64,000 nt of DNA from Colius striatus (Eukaryota; Chordata; Aves; Coliiformes; Coliidae). This document shows positions 51,871-63,795 of the stretch, piece after piece; position 1 is the first letter of the stretch, and each line of letters opens with the position of its first letter. The position numbers and the translations under genes were made by a program. The DNA is taken from positions 58,491,367-58,555,366 of the forward strand of contig NC_084760.1 in NCBI RefSeq assembly GCF_028858725.1. The letters are read 5' to 3'. The notes below the pieces were generated by a model. The model ran no database searches and was not told where the DNA came from. It saw nothing but the letters and a program-made list of their open reading frames with translations.

Positions 51871-52485
51871 TGTCATGATTTAACCCCAGAGCCAGTAACT
51901 AAGCAGCATGCAGCCATTCACTCACCCTCACCTTCCTCAGTAGGATGGGGAGGAAAATTAGGGACAAAAAAAAAACCTCTCATGGATTGAGATAAGAAAC
52001 ATTTAAAAATGAAAAATAAATATAACAATAATTGCAACAAAAATAATATATGATAATAAGGATGGATAATAGTAATGAGAAGAAATAGAGAGATAAATAA
52101 AACCCAAGACAAAAACAAAACTAAAAAACCAGTGATGCACAGTGCAATTGCTCACCAATGCCCAAGCAGTGATCTGCTCCTCCATGCCAACTCCTTGCAG
52201 TTTATGTACTGGGCATGAATATCTCTGGTCTGGAATATCTCTTGGACTAGTTTGGATCAGCTGTCCTGGCCATGCTCCCTCCCAGCTCCTTGTGCCACCC
52301 CTGGCGCCCACTTGCTGTCAGGGCAGTGTGGGAAGCAGAAAAAGCCTTGATGATGTGCAAGCACTACTCAAATATAGGCCAGACATCCTTGTGTTACCAA
52401 TACTGCTTTCAGCATGAAGCCAAAACAGAGCCCTGTCCCAATTTCTAGGAAAAAAATTAGCTCTATACCAGACAAACCCAGGCCA
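51871..52485 (-). mobile_element. Solo LTR of an avian endogenous retrovirus
   Basis: A 615-bp element whose ends match an avian LTR family I recognise: TGTCATGATTTAACCCC on the left and the complement of a TGGCCTGGGTTTGTCTGG start on the right, so it reads on the minus strand with TG...CA ends. Inside, in LTR order, are a C/A-rich GCACAAGGAGCTGGGAGGG segment, a TATA-like ACATAAA preceded by GCCCAGT (minus strand, about 52197-52214), and an AT-rich 3' part before a TTATCTCAATCCATGAGAG segment. No internal gag/pol sequence flanks it, so it is a solo LTR left by recombination. A clear target-site duplication was not found. The class (ERVL- or ERVK-like) is uncertain. Confidence 0.85.
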
Positions 52486-55400
52486 AAAACAGATTTGGCA
52501 ATACTATGAGAGTTAAAATTCTGTGGATGAGAATTGAATTTCTGTAGAAAGAAGGAAAAAAATATCTTCAAAATGTTAAAGAATGGAAGAGAGAACCAAG
52601 TTCATGTGCCCACAGAAATGAATTCTTAGTGATGGGTAATTGCTGTGACTGAAGTAACCACCAGGCTGCTTTCCAGACTGCATATTGTAGGCATCCTGAA
52701 CTGGGTCACTGACTGGTTTTGTCTATTGTCTCTAAATAGAACTGGGATCTGAAAGCTGTGGCTAGAATCACACATTACTTCTTTGAACTTGTAAAATGTG
52801 GTATATTTCAGTTACTTCTGGCAAACAATATGAACAAATCCTCATGTAAATAGATTAGCATGAGGATAATGTGGCTCTGAACTTGCAAAACTGTCCATAT
52901 ATGTAATTTGTTCAATTTTCCTGTCCAGTTTCCTATGTGTTGAGTTGTCTGCAAGGACAGCATTGAGTTCCTGCAAATGAAAGATAAAGATTAAAGTGTG
53001 TCTCATTTTTTAAAAAACTTTTTTGGCTTTGTTTGCACCTTCTTTCTTGTTCTCTTTAACATCTGATATTTTATTTGCATCATGCTTAACGGTTGGAGAG
53101 CTAATTGTCTGTGTTGTTGGTACACACCATGTGTTTTCCTAGTGACAAGCCATGCCTCTGTGATACCAGCAATTAAATGCATATTATAGGTAGCTGTGGC
53201 CTGGATTTTATGGAGGGCACATTTGGTCCTGAAAGTAAACAGAAAGTGGAGGTGAGGCTGGTATAGTTGTCTTCTCATTTTGAGTTCCCAGTGCTGATGT
53301 GTAATAAAAAAAGAAAATTCTGGGTTGTTTTTTTTTCTTTTTGTGTGTTTAATGTCCTCCAATCCCAGCTTGAAATTCTAATGAATTCTGACTACTCAAC
53401 AATATAGAGAATTTTCTTTTATGAATTGTTTAGTTAGTATTAGATTAATACAGTTCTGTTCCTATGTATTAAAACTCCTCTTCCTATTCAGCAGATCAGT
53501 GCAAGAGCAATACAAAGAACTTTTGAATATTGAAGGTCATTTTGAATTCAGTAAATAACACTGTGACCTAATTCTAGCTTCTATAATTGCTAGAGGTAAG
53601 AATCACTTTTGAATACTCATGGCTGCTTGCTGAATAAATGACTGAACACACATTTCAACTGTGGCCTATAAAAGGCCTAAGTTTAATGCAGAAAGAGGCT
53701 AAATCATTAGAAAGAGTTTGGGAGAGAAATAAAAATTGTTTTCTTGAAAATGAGCCTCCCAGAGTACAAAATCTCTGAACATACACATGAATCTCTAATT
53801 TCATCATCTAGTGACAGCTTTTCTGTATGTCCTTGTTATCTATTAGATTTTCCTCTTTCTCTTGTTTTATAGAACAGTGGGGCTTAGGTCCAAATAATGG
53901 TGCTTCTGGGATCACCTGTTAAGTTGATGATTAATCATTTTCATCAATACTGTCTGCTTTCTTACTTGCTCAGTAGAAAGTATTGCTTCATGGACTGAAC
54001 ATTGTTATATTTCTTGTAACCATTTTAATTTCATATCGTGTGTCCAAAGGGAACCCATTCTGACCTGGGAGCCTTCCTCCAGCACTTGGGAAGTAAGCAT
54101 TATGTAGTTAAAGCAGCAGCTCTGTGAGGAAAGACCCTAACAGGTTTTTTTATTTGATGTCAATTAAAATGAAACAGACTGTGAGGTGGGGGCAAAATGT
54201 TTTCACCTCCAGCTATTGGATTCCATTTCCAAATTACACTGTAGTTTAATTCCAAGAACCAGTTGCTCACTGCAGACAGCCATGTTTTAGATGAGTTTTC
54301 TTTTGTGTTCTTATTTTCTGCAGGGCTAGCTAGGGGCACCCATGTTACTGTTACAGAGCATAAATTGCTTTCCTGAACTTTGGGAATCACTTTAGTATGG
54401 CTTGAAGCCATACAGGATTTTAAATGTAAAAGTATTAATATTTCACTGTTGTTGAGAAACTGTCTCACTTGCTCATCTGTGTATCATATTCTACAAATTA
54501 ATTACTTGGCAGGTCTGAGATACCTGTTTTTATTAGGCATTCAAAGACAGAATATCACATTTCATTCTTCTGAAGTAAATCACAGAGCACTACCCTGTAA
54601 GTATATCACTGCTCATTCCTCCTTCAGCACCCCCATTTGTTCATAACCTATTTAATCCTTTTTTGATATATGTTTGTTACATGTCTATGACCATGAATGC
54701 AAAATGTATCCCCATGAGTGGAAATAGATCTGTTGCGTGTGCAGATTTTGGGGAAAAAAAAAAAGCATACCTTTTAAGATTCTCATTTGAAGAGCTCAGA
54801 TGCAGAATATAGATCAACCAGAATTGACAGTATTACTACCAGATGGAATGCCTAGAATTGCTCTGCACCTTATGTAGTTTCCTGGTAAGGACCAAATCCT
54901 TTCTTGTGAGAGTGGTGTTTTAAAGTTGTCTGTGGTGGTGAACAGATAATGTACATTCTTTTGTATTCAAGTACATTTAAATATACTGAATATTCAGTAT
55001 TTATAGGTGTTGTGAACCTATGTGGATGTTACTTCCTATATAATTTTGTAACATTTCACCTTTGATTGCTATAACTAAAATAGCTTTCCAGTAATCTCTT
55101 TGTATGCAATTATGAAGTGAATTCCTAGTTGTAGCTATGTCACTTGCAAAGTAATATTCTTGTATAACTCTAATATCAAGCAACAGTAAAACCTAAAAAC
55201 ATGAAAAACTCCCACGTGTAGAATTTAATAGTCTTGCATTCTTAAAAATACATTGGATAAGAAGTGGCAGAATTCATCTTTTGGTGTAATCAAATATCTC
55301 AAATTAATTAACCTCTGTGCTCAAGGCTTTTAAGTTCTGTATCATTTGCATATGCAGAGATTGCAATTCTTGGCAATAGGGATCAGAAATGTGTTGCTTT

Positions 55401-56537
55401 GATCTCTCACAGGTGACTGTAATGATCAAGAGCAATGTAGCTGCTAGACAGGCTTCCAGTTGCATAACAAATGTTGAATCTGAAGGATTCACTTGGACAA
55501 ATCCTCTGAATGTACATGCCTTTATTTTTAACATCCTGTGGGAATATTTTGGTAGAGAAGAATCTGTATGTTTTGGGACACACTGATGTGAGGAAGCTGA
55601 TAAGGCTGGCAGTTGGTGGTGCATCCTGCTGCTTCTTTTAAAGTTATAAGAGAAACTCTCTTTTGATACCAGTCTGGGGAAGAAGCCCAATAGAAATGCT
55701 ACAACATGGTAATAGACCTTCCAGAGATGACTTAGTTGAAGACAAGGGTTCATAATTTCCAGCTGCTTAGCTGAACTCTGAGGCCATGAGAACAAGGACA
55801 CTTGTTTTCAAAATAATCCACCATTTCCTAAAATACACAGATTTCTTTTCCTCTCTGCAGGGCAGCATCAGGCCCCTGATTTACTCACAGAAATATTTCA
55901 GGAAATATTCTTTAACACACTATGTATGTTATGAAGGGCAAAAAAAATGGAGGAAAAATTATGGCATCTGTGATGTCAGTGGGAAATTAATTTTAAAGGA
56001 ATCAAAGTTCATCAGGGTTGCAATCCTAAGGTAATCAGTGAGGTGAGTTACTTAATTTACAATCATTTCTTTTTAATGGATTTATCTGAATTTGATAGTT
56101 GCAAAGTTGCAGTGATTATAAAAGGTGCTGCCTATCATCCAGAATTATATTTCTATTAGCAAAAATAACTGCAAGTGCAATTGTTGTCATTGCTTCCTTA
56201 TTGCTTTTAAAGCATTTTTTCACCTTACTTTCTTCCATACTTCTGTAGTGGCTCAGATTCCCATAGTGCCAACAGATCTGTTTAGAAATTGAGTCACAAA
56301 CCTTGTATGATTTTCATTTTTTATTTGTTTGAAATTGTAGATTTGAATTATTTTTAAATTATTTGAGGTGGTTTTAATTCTTTGGTGCATAATGTTTGTT
56401 CTTGATTTTTTTCTTTACAAACAGAAGAAATTTATTTAAACTTCTCCCTGAAAGTATAATACATGACCACCTTTAAAAATTAAATTTTTAGGCATGATTC
56501 CCAGATACTGCAATCCTCTAAATGCCATGTTCAGAGT
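52486..56537. other. Non-coding, no gene seen
   Basis: AT-rich unique sequence. The 165-codon minus-strand frame at 55304-55801 is the longest frame outside the GC-rich and LTR regions, but shows no recognisable domain and lies in AT-rich DNA without a promoter or splice context. Confidence 0.45.
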
Positions 56538-56669
56538 ATCATAGAATCATAGAATGGTAGGGGTTGGAAGGGACCTTTAGAGATCATCTAGTCCAACCCC
56601 CCGTGCAGAAGCAGGGTCACCTAGATAAGGTTGCATAGAAACATGTCCAGGCAGGTCTTGAAGACCTCT
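56538..56669 (-). repeat. CR1 LINE 3' fragment
   Basis: Reverse-strand CR1 tail with a doubled ATCATAGA terminal unit, then GGTAGGGGTTGGAAGGGACC and the ORF2 end in reverse. About 130 bp; same subfamily as the copies at 24209 and 39039. Confidence 0.93.
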
Positions 56670-59600
56670 ACTTTCTTGATGCATTTTATCTTTTCATGAT
56701 AGAAGAGCTGCCATTTTTTCTTCAGTAAATATCTTTTAGAAAAATCATAGCAAAAAGGTGCTATATTAGCATAAACATTTAGTTCAAATATTAAATTGGA
56801 TAGCATGTAGTTAGGCTATTAGGCTTATCTTGACAACCTTGGTGATTGTCAGTAGAAAAGAGCTTTCTTGCAGTCCTGCTTCATTCAAACCAAACCAATG
56901 CAATCCAAATAAAACCAAAGTAAATAACCACCTTCATCCTCTCAACATTCCAACAATTCATAAATCTTTAGACATCTTAAAGTTTTAAGTATGGCTTCTT
57001 TTTGATCTTAAAAGGTATATGCTTGCTGTACATTGAAAAAGTATCACAGCTCAGAAATCTAACAATGCTGAAGACTGAATGTGTGCATAACATATACAAC
57101 TTTTGTTCTATTTGAAATAGAGAATAGTGACAACGGCTGTCGGAACCAAACAAGAAAATCTAGAAGTACTGATGCCTATTTCTGGGGCTGAACCATATTT
57201 CTTGACTTACGACAGTCTAACAGAAATTACTAGATGTGTTTGTAAGAGGCACTATGTGAGTTACTTAACATGATAAAATAATATCATTAGTTTAGGGTAA
57301 CTGCCCTAGTATTGACTGTTTCCATTATTTTCTTTTTATAAATCTGTGAAAAGCTTCTTAACCACTGATAAATAAATGTCTTCTTGTAATAACTGTCTTT
57401 TCAGTGGTGCAGGCTACTTTTGCCAATAAGTGTATTTGTATACATATTTATACATGTAACTACTTTTCTTTAGAGCTATTTAGTATCTTCCTTGTCAGAC
57501 CACTTCTTTTGTTAAGACCTAGAAGGTATTCTGTGGTGTATGAGAGTTCTTTACTTCTTTTAAAGAATGCAGGAACCAGAGCCTAGGAGAAGGGATGCTT
57601 CTTGCTAATGGTTGTCACTTTGATTATTGCTAAGGCTTTCAAAGCGTGGAAATGAGATTTCATGTGGACTATACACAATCCTGTAAGTGGAACTGAGTCC
57701 ATTAGATATAGCAATACAAAAAAAAAAGTGTTGTATATGGGGGCTTCCTTCCTCACTGTATAAAATTTTCTTACCATTCATCTGGCTCAAGACTGTATTT
57801 TTATTTCCTTTAAGTAAAAATAGATTGAGCTATGATTTGCATATAGATATATGTATTACTATCAAGGTACTAATTAATTTTATTGATAATTAGGAAGCCA
57901 TTTTGCATCCCCAAATTAAAATGTTATTCCTTTTTCTGCTATAAGATGTGCGGTAGAAACTAAATTTAAGTAGATAAAAGCCAAGCAATCTGAGCGAAAC
58001 CAATATCCTTCTTGAATTTATCTTTTTGAGAAGTGCTGCACAGTGTAAAGACTAGAGTTCAAATCTTGAATTTCCAGTATTTTGCAGAATTATTTAGTCT
58101 TCAGAAAAAAAATTACTAGAGAAAATATATTTTGTCTAAGACTTATTTGTACTTTGAAGGTGTAAACTGAGAAATTACAATAAATACTTCTGGGTATGTT
58201 TTGGGTGTGTTCTAGTACTGCAAAATCCATTTTCTTGTATCAGAAGGCAGAGAACAATGCTGCTGTTGAATTATAGTTCATTCATTCATTTAATAACTTC
58301 CTTCATTCTCTTAATTACTGTTCTGAAATATTACCCCTTAATAATGAAAAAATGCCCCCAAACTTGTGGAATATTGACACTGATTAAAAGAACTAAGTTC
58401 AAAGATTGATTGCTTATATAAATTTACATTTTTATAGTGTGGTCAAATTTATGTGGCTTACTACAGAGTGCAAAAATTGCACCAACCAAATACTTGTGCT
58501 AGATAAATTAATAAAATGTAGACTAATCTAGACTGATATAGAACAGTTAAAATGTATGTAAGTAATTTCTCCTTGCATATTACTAACAAGACAGAGTTCT
58601 GAAAGGAATATGTGAAACCTTTCTTTTTTCTTTTTTTTTTTATCCTGGAAATGAGGTATTACATCAGCATTACAAATCGGAATTTTTTTTAATGACATTT
58701 GTCTTGAAAAGTTCATAAGTAACATGTAGTATGTTGATGCCGGCAAGTCTGACAGCTATCAAAAGTGGATTTCTTAACTCAGAGGACAGACTTTCTAGGG
58801 TATGTATGTATCTGCAATTGAAGAAAGTGGCATTTGGAAAGAGCAGTACACTCTCCAGGCCCCTTCCTGAAAATTCCACAGGCACAAAACCACGGTTGCC
58901 TTGGTACAGCTATCTGTGGAGATAATTGTGGAATCTGAAGAAATAGTTCTGTTCATCACTAATATCTATTGTTTTCTTCCATCTGCTGCTATGAAAGCAT
59001 GAAGTAAAGAACATGACATGGAATTTTTGCATTTCCTTTGAACTAAGTAGGAAGATTCCTAGCATCTGTGATGTTTTGTGTATCCATGTAACTGCACAAA
59101 TAAAAAAAAGTTCTAAATGTCTGTTAGAGTTATGTATACAGATCTGTCACTTTGTCTTTGAATATCAGTCATCTACAAAGCTATTGCTTCAGCAGTATCC
59201 ACACCAGTTCTTTCTTTTCCTTTAGCATGAGCAGGGAAGATTGGCAGTGAAATTGGCTGTGATAATTAGTTGACTTTAGGGGTTTTTTTTTTTGTCATCT
59301 AGAGGATAGGATGATGGAATTTAAGTGTAATCTATTACAGTATGTGGGTTTTATTCACCTCTTAGCAGACAGTGACAAAATTGTCAGGTCTTATGGAAAA
59401 TTCTGAAGCTACTTAAAACAAATATTCTAGAAACTTTTGTCAGGAATCCAAACTTTTTTACAAAATAAAAGAAAAAGGTACACATCAAGTGAGAATATGC
59501 AAGATGGTTGAGGATTGAAGTTAAAGTTGATTAAGATTGCCTACTTATTTTCTTCTTTCCTGCATCTGTGTCACCTGAAATGTTCATACTTGTCATACTG

Positions 59601-59824
59601 GCAAATTATCTGTGGAGGAGTAGTAATGGTCTGCTGCTGCTGTGATCAGAAATAAGTGGACATGCTTAGGAACCACTCCACTTAAATTATCAATCTTATT
59701 TTGGTTACATATGACAAATGATTTTTAAGACAGAAGACAAACTGCTCCATTTTCTTCAAAGCTTTTAGAGAAGTGATCCCATGACAGTTCATTGATTAAA
59801 TGTTTCATATTAATTAGCTGCCCA
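56670..59824. other. Non-coding, no gene seen
   Basis: AT-rich unique sequence with only short, motif-free frames. Confidence 0.5.
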
Positions 59825-60136
59825 TGGTTTGGATTGAACCACTCTGAGAAGGGTGGAAAACTGTCTGGATGGCCGGGCTCAGAGAGTTACGGTGAATGGA
59901 GAATGTGGTGAATACCACCCTGGAGTGGTATTCTCCAGGGCTCAGTAGTGAGGCCTGGTCTGTATAACATCTTTATTAATGATCTGGATGAGGAAATCGA
60001 GTGCACCCTCACTATATTCACAGATGACACCAAGCTGGGCAGGTGTGTAGACCTGCTTGAGGGCAGGAAGGCTTTTCAGAGAAACTTGAACCTCTTTAGA
60101 GGTCACTTCCAACCCCTGTCATTCTGTGATTTTATG
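59825..60136 (+). mobile_element. Internally deleted CR1 LINE copy
   Basis: Forward-strand CR1 reverse-transcriptase segment ([19 protein letters not shown], then [20 protein letters not shown] at 59952-60080; the DD of the FTDD motif is at the place of the RT catalytic aspartates). At about 60090 it jumps directly to the CR1 3' terminus (CTCTTTAGAGGTCACTTCC, then a CATTCTGTGATTTTATG tail). Roughly 0.8-0.9 kb present in standard copies is missing at the junction. Upstream, GAATACCAC/GTGGTATTC forms a 9-bp palindrome near 59910-59935. Confidence 0.85.
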
Positions 60137-60345
60137 ACCTGCCTTTCATAAAGCCACATTGACTGATCATGTGCCTCACAATGGCGCTCAGGATGATCTG
60201 CTCTTGAACCTTCCCCGGCACTGAGATCAGATCAACAGGCCTATTGTTCCCAGGATCCTCCTTTTAACCCTTCTTGTAGGTGGATGTTACATTTGCCAAC
60301 CTCTGGTCTGCTGGGACCAACCCACTTAGCCAGGAGTTTGTATGT
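60137..60345 (-). repeat. CR1 LINE internal reverse-transcriptase fragment
   Basis: Immediately after the previous copy's tail comes a reverse-strand fragment from a more 5' part of the CR1 reverse transcriptase. On the + strand it shows CAGGATGATCTGCTCTTGAAC, TTCCCCGGCACTGAG, AACAGGCCTATTGTTCCCAG and TTCTTGTAGGTGGATG, all hallmarks of that region in reverse. It has no CR1 3' end of its own at the junction. Confidence 0.85.
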
Positions 60346-62406
60346 AGAAGTGCTACTTTAGCTTGCAAGTTCAGGTACACCACCCATCTCATTTCAGATT
60401 TCTTAAGAAATGAATTATACTTAGTCTTCTGGAAATTCTTGCACTTCTGTAAGTAATTGAATGCTTAAAATAAATATCCAAGTAACATTGTATGTAGACT
60501 GCTGAGGTGTGTTGTAGTTTTACCAACTATGATTTTATTATCATTAGCCATACATTTGTACTTTGGTCAATGCAATTACTGTTAAATCCCAGAAAAGTAG
60601 ATTCTTCTATATTTATTTTAGTAGTATTTTTCTCATCTAACTGTGGCAAGAATTAGGCATCTCCATAGTACAATTCAGCTTGCTAGTATTTAGCTACTTA
60701 GGAGGTATCTCTTGAGGAGCATAATTCAGTTCTGCCTATTGACAGAGCTTAATCAAAAGATACCTAATGTTTGTATAGATAAAGCTACTGCTTTGTCTTC
60801 TTCCTTGTAAATTTAGTTTTGAAATGTTTATGCACAAAACAAAGAATGAAAATTTGAAAACTATCATCTTCTCCATCTGGTGACAAGATATTTTCATTAG
60901 ATTTACTTGGACACAGAGCACTTGAAAATTGGATGTCCATCTATGATAGTTATGCTAGAGCTGAGAAATAGGAAATTATTTAGACGTTGCTTTTTGAATG
61001 TTTGTGGAGGTCACTTCTGTGTTACTTTTTCAGTTGCATGACTGAATTTGTGTGTTGGAAAGTATCCATAACTTGCATATTTTTATGGAAGATATATACA
61101 ATATTATAGTAATTGACAAGTAGTATTTGGGACTGTTGGAGTATTGAAACAATTGTAAGGTAAATATGTATTTAATTATGTGGTTCTTAGTTCAAGACTC
61201 TGAAACAAATCTTGTGCGCAAGACAAAATGAGTAGGACCTATTGACTTTGTCTTAGAAGAAAATGAGATTAACAGGTCAAGTTCCCTTAGAGGTGGAGGT
61301 GGTTGAGTGGCTAGGTCTGGTCCTGCATCCACTAAGGAAAAGAACAGCAAGAGAAGGTAGATTCTATCAGTTGGAGAGGTTGGTTTCTAGTTTCTGGGAA
61401 CTATGTCTTTCATCGAAATAGTGATAGAGCTTTCAGAAAAAAAAGTGAAAATTTGTGTGAGTTACTAGTTTGCTTAGATTTAAATGTTTGTAGTACTGTC
61501 TTGACTGGTTGGTTTCTGAGTCCCCCAGAGTGCAAGCCTGATAAGATGAACAATAACATCTGATTGCTAACAAGGTTGAAGGCTTTTGAGACAATGCCTA
61601 GCTGGGAAAAGTGAAGATGTAACAAGGCTGTGTAACACATCTTAATGACTCTGATGACATAATGTATTGTAAATTAGCATTACAAATTTTAGTCATCCCA
61701 CGAACATCTTTATGATTTTAGAAAAGCTTTACTATTCATCATAATATTTTATTATCAGGAATATAACAATTGCTATTTTAATGTGTTTCATTAAACTTTC
61801 TAACTTTAAGAAATTTTTTCCCCTCTTATGTAAATTATGTATGCCAGCCACTGTAACAGGGTTTGACTCTAGATTTCCACATAAGCTGAAAGATAAATTT
61901 TTTATGAAAGCACTAATGCTGCAGCTCGAGCTGCATGCTTGTAAAGAGGGATTGCTAGAAAGAAATCTCTGGGCAATTATGTCTTTGCAATCTAAGTCCC
62001 CCGCCCCTTGTGTGATAATTGGATCAATAATAATATTAAGGTCTGAGGTCTTCTTGCTATTTATTGATTTGATTTGTTTGCTCTTTGTTAGTAAGCAGTT
62101 GCTAAGTTGTCATCTTCATACACAATATCACGTCCTCCCAGATTCTTTTTATCTGATTCTGTAGTTGGCTGTTTGGTATATTGGAATATGTTTGTTACAG
62201 TTGATATATCTAGAGGCTTTGTCCACTCTAGCTATTAAAATTTTAGCTGCTTGGTCTGCTTTAGCTATTATTAATATTTAAGCTGATAGCTCCAAATTTG
62301 ACCAACTTTTTCTACATTTTGAATTAGAATAGTTTTAAAATGAAATTCAGATAAGTTTCACTACATCAGTCATGTTTTATTAGATACTTAGTATTGTGAA
62401 TATGTA
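60346..62406. other. Non-coding, possible regulatory element
   Basis: AT-rich unique sequence. The 127-codon + frame at 61781-62164 is not protein-like. The same interval has a 16-bp perfect palindrome (61920-61935) and homeodomain-type words such as TAATTG and TTATTGAT, so a non-coding regulatory element is conceivable. Confidence 0.4.
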
Positions 62407-62552
62407 CCAGTATGCACCAGTACAAGCTAGGACCAGACCTGCTGGAGAGCATCTCTGTGAAGAGAGACTTGGGAGTTCTGGTAGACAGCAAACTAAACGT
62501 GAGCCAGCAATGTGCCCTTGTACCCAAGAAAGCTAGTGACATTCTGGGATGC
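62407..62552 (+). mobile_element. CR1 LINE, part 1, upstream of a nested LTR
   Basis: Forward-strand CR1 ORF2 segment (YKLGPDLLESISVKRDLGVL, then VDSKLNVSQQCALVPKKA, at 62418-62540). It stops in CTGGGATGC, where the LTR begins. The same CR1 resumes at 63796; the two parts join cleanly in the CR1 alignment, which shows the LTR inserted into an existing CR1. Confidence 0.92.
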
Positions 62553-62957
62553 TGTCGTGGTTTGGCCCAGCTAGCACAGAAGCTCCCTGACAGTCTCTCG
62601 CTCGGTGCCCTCCATTCATCCCCACCCTCGTTAGGATGGCAGAGGCCCCAGCAAAATAGGAGGAAAAGGTAACCAAGATTGTTGTGGATTAAGACAAGGG
62701 CAGGGAGGGCTCACTGCCAATTACAGTTCCAGACAAAACAGATTCCAGTACTTGACTTAGAGAGGAACGTCATTCTACTACCTACAAGAAATGAAACGGA
62801 ACAAAAGCAAAAAGGGAGTAAGATGAGAAAAGTACAACCAACACTTTAAGATCTCCCTCCCCCATCCCTCCTTTCTTCCCAGGCCCAGCTCACTGCTCCT
62901 GATATCTCTACCTCCTCCCCCTCAACGGCTCAGGGGGGCAGGGAATGGAGCATGTGG

Positions 62958-63503
62958 TCAATCTCTCACAGATGGACTCTGCTGCTTCTCTCTTCTCAGA
63001 AAAGGACGACTCCTGGCATTCTTCCCCTGCTCCAACACAGGATCCCTCCCACAGGACACAGTCCTTACTGAACTTCTCTGATGTGGGTTCTTCCCAGCAG
63101 CTGTAGCTTCTGCCGATACAGGGTCCCTCACACGGGATGCAGCCCTTAGTGAATATCTCTGACGTGGATTCTTCTCCACGGTTGCAGCTTCTGCAGATAA
63201 AGGGTCCCTCCCTCGAGACATAGCCTCTTCTGGGCATAATTTTAATGAGCTTCTTTGGCATGGGTTCTTCCCCACAGTTACAGCTTCTGTGAATATTGGG
63301 TCCCTCTCTTGGTACACGCCTGCTCCATCCATAGTCACTGCTCCTGGCTCGAGGTCTTTAATGAAGTGAGTCACTGCCCCTGGCACGGGGTCTTCTTTAG
63401 CAAAATGAGTGTCAGCCCTCGATGCAGAGTATTTAGCAAAATGCAAACAAATCTCAGGTTCACCAGTCCTCTCTGTAGAACAGGGGAGTCTCTGCTCCAG
63501 CAC
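62958..63503 (-). other. Open frame across in-phase LTR repeats (181 codons)
   Basis: This frame lies wholly within the LTR and crosses its tandem repeats. Each unit begins with RDP and continues with a TEAVTVGKNPCQRSS-like sequence: RDPIFTEAVTVGKNP, RDPLSAEAATVEKNP, RDPVSAEATAAGKNP, RDPVLEQGKN. Repeat lengths are multiples of three, so the frame stays open. I know of no protein function and think it is most likely non-coding U3 sequence. Confidence 0.3.
63036..63310 (-). repeat. 81-bp tandem repeats inside the LTR
   Basis: The anchor GGGTCCCTC (first copy GGATCCCTC) occurs at 63040, 63121, 63202 and 63298, giving periods of 81, 81 and 96 bp. Between anchors the units share GCAGCTTCTGC and GATGTGGGTTCTTCCC-like words with substitutions. 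Tandem repeats of this kind are, to my recollection, a normal part of this LTR family and may act as promoter/enhancer units. Confidence 0.85.
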
Positions 63504-63795
63504 ACCTCCTCCTCTCTTTCCTCACTGACCTTGGAGTCTGCATGGTTGTTCCTCTCTCTCTTCCCACTCCTTGCACCACCACCAGCCAGAGAAGAAGAGA
63601 TCGAAGAAGGAAAAAACAAGAAGAAGCCTCCTCTTCCAGCTTCTTCTTAAAAAGTGGTCGTGGAGGCATCTAATTGGCTCAGCCCCAAAAGTAAGTCTGG
63701 CTCAGCTGGGGAGAGTTGTGAGCAACCTCTTACAGGAGCCATCTTTACAGCCCCTTCCCCCTTACCAGAAAAGGCTGTCCTGTCAAACCATGACA

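Larger units (their letters stand above)
62553..63795 (-). mobile_element. 1243-bp ERV LTR (ERVL-like) nested in a CR1
   Basis: The ends are near-perfect inverted copies (TGTCGTGGTTTG at left, CAAACCATGACA at right), as expected for TG...CA LTR termini. The flanking 5-bp sequences GATGC and GGTGC differ at one base and fit a target-site duplication. On the minus strand it begins with the GACAGGACAGCCTTTTCTGG stretch of a long avian LTR family I recognise, followed by a TTTTTAAGAAG TATA-like site (near 63645) and a block of 81-bp tandem repeats. No internal viral genes lie in the window, and CR1 sequence continues directly on both sides, so it is a solo LTR. ERVL affiliation is inferred from the 5-bp duplication and resemblance. 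Confidence 0.88.

Noticed and set aside
52003..52417. Overlapping forward and reverse frames of about 90 to 102 codons
   Set aside because: They lie inside the solo LTR and are read through its U3/R sequence. No viral gene is involved.
55304..55801. 165-codon minus-strand frame as a gene
   Set aside because: No recognisable domain, AT-rich surroundings, no promoter and no splice context. One frame of this length is not surprising in 64 kb.
61781..62164. 127-codon plus-strand frame as a membrane protein
   Set aside because: Its hydrophobic stretches come from T-rich DNA (Phe/Leu codons). The start is embedded in AT-rich sequence and there is no gene context.
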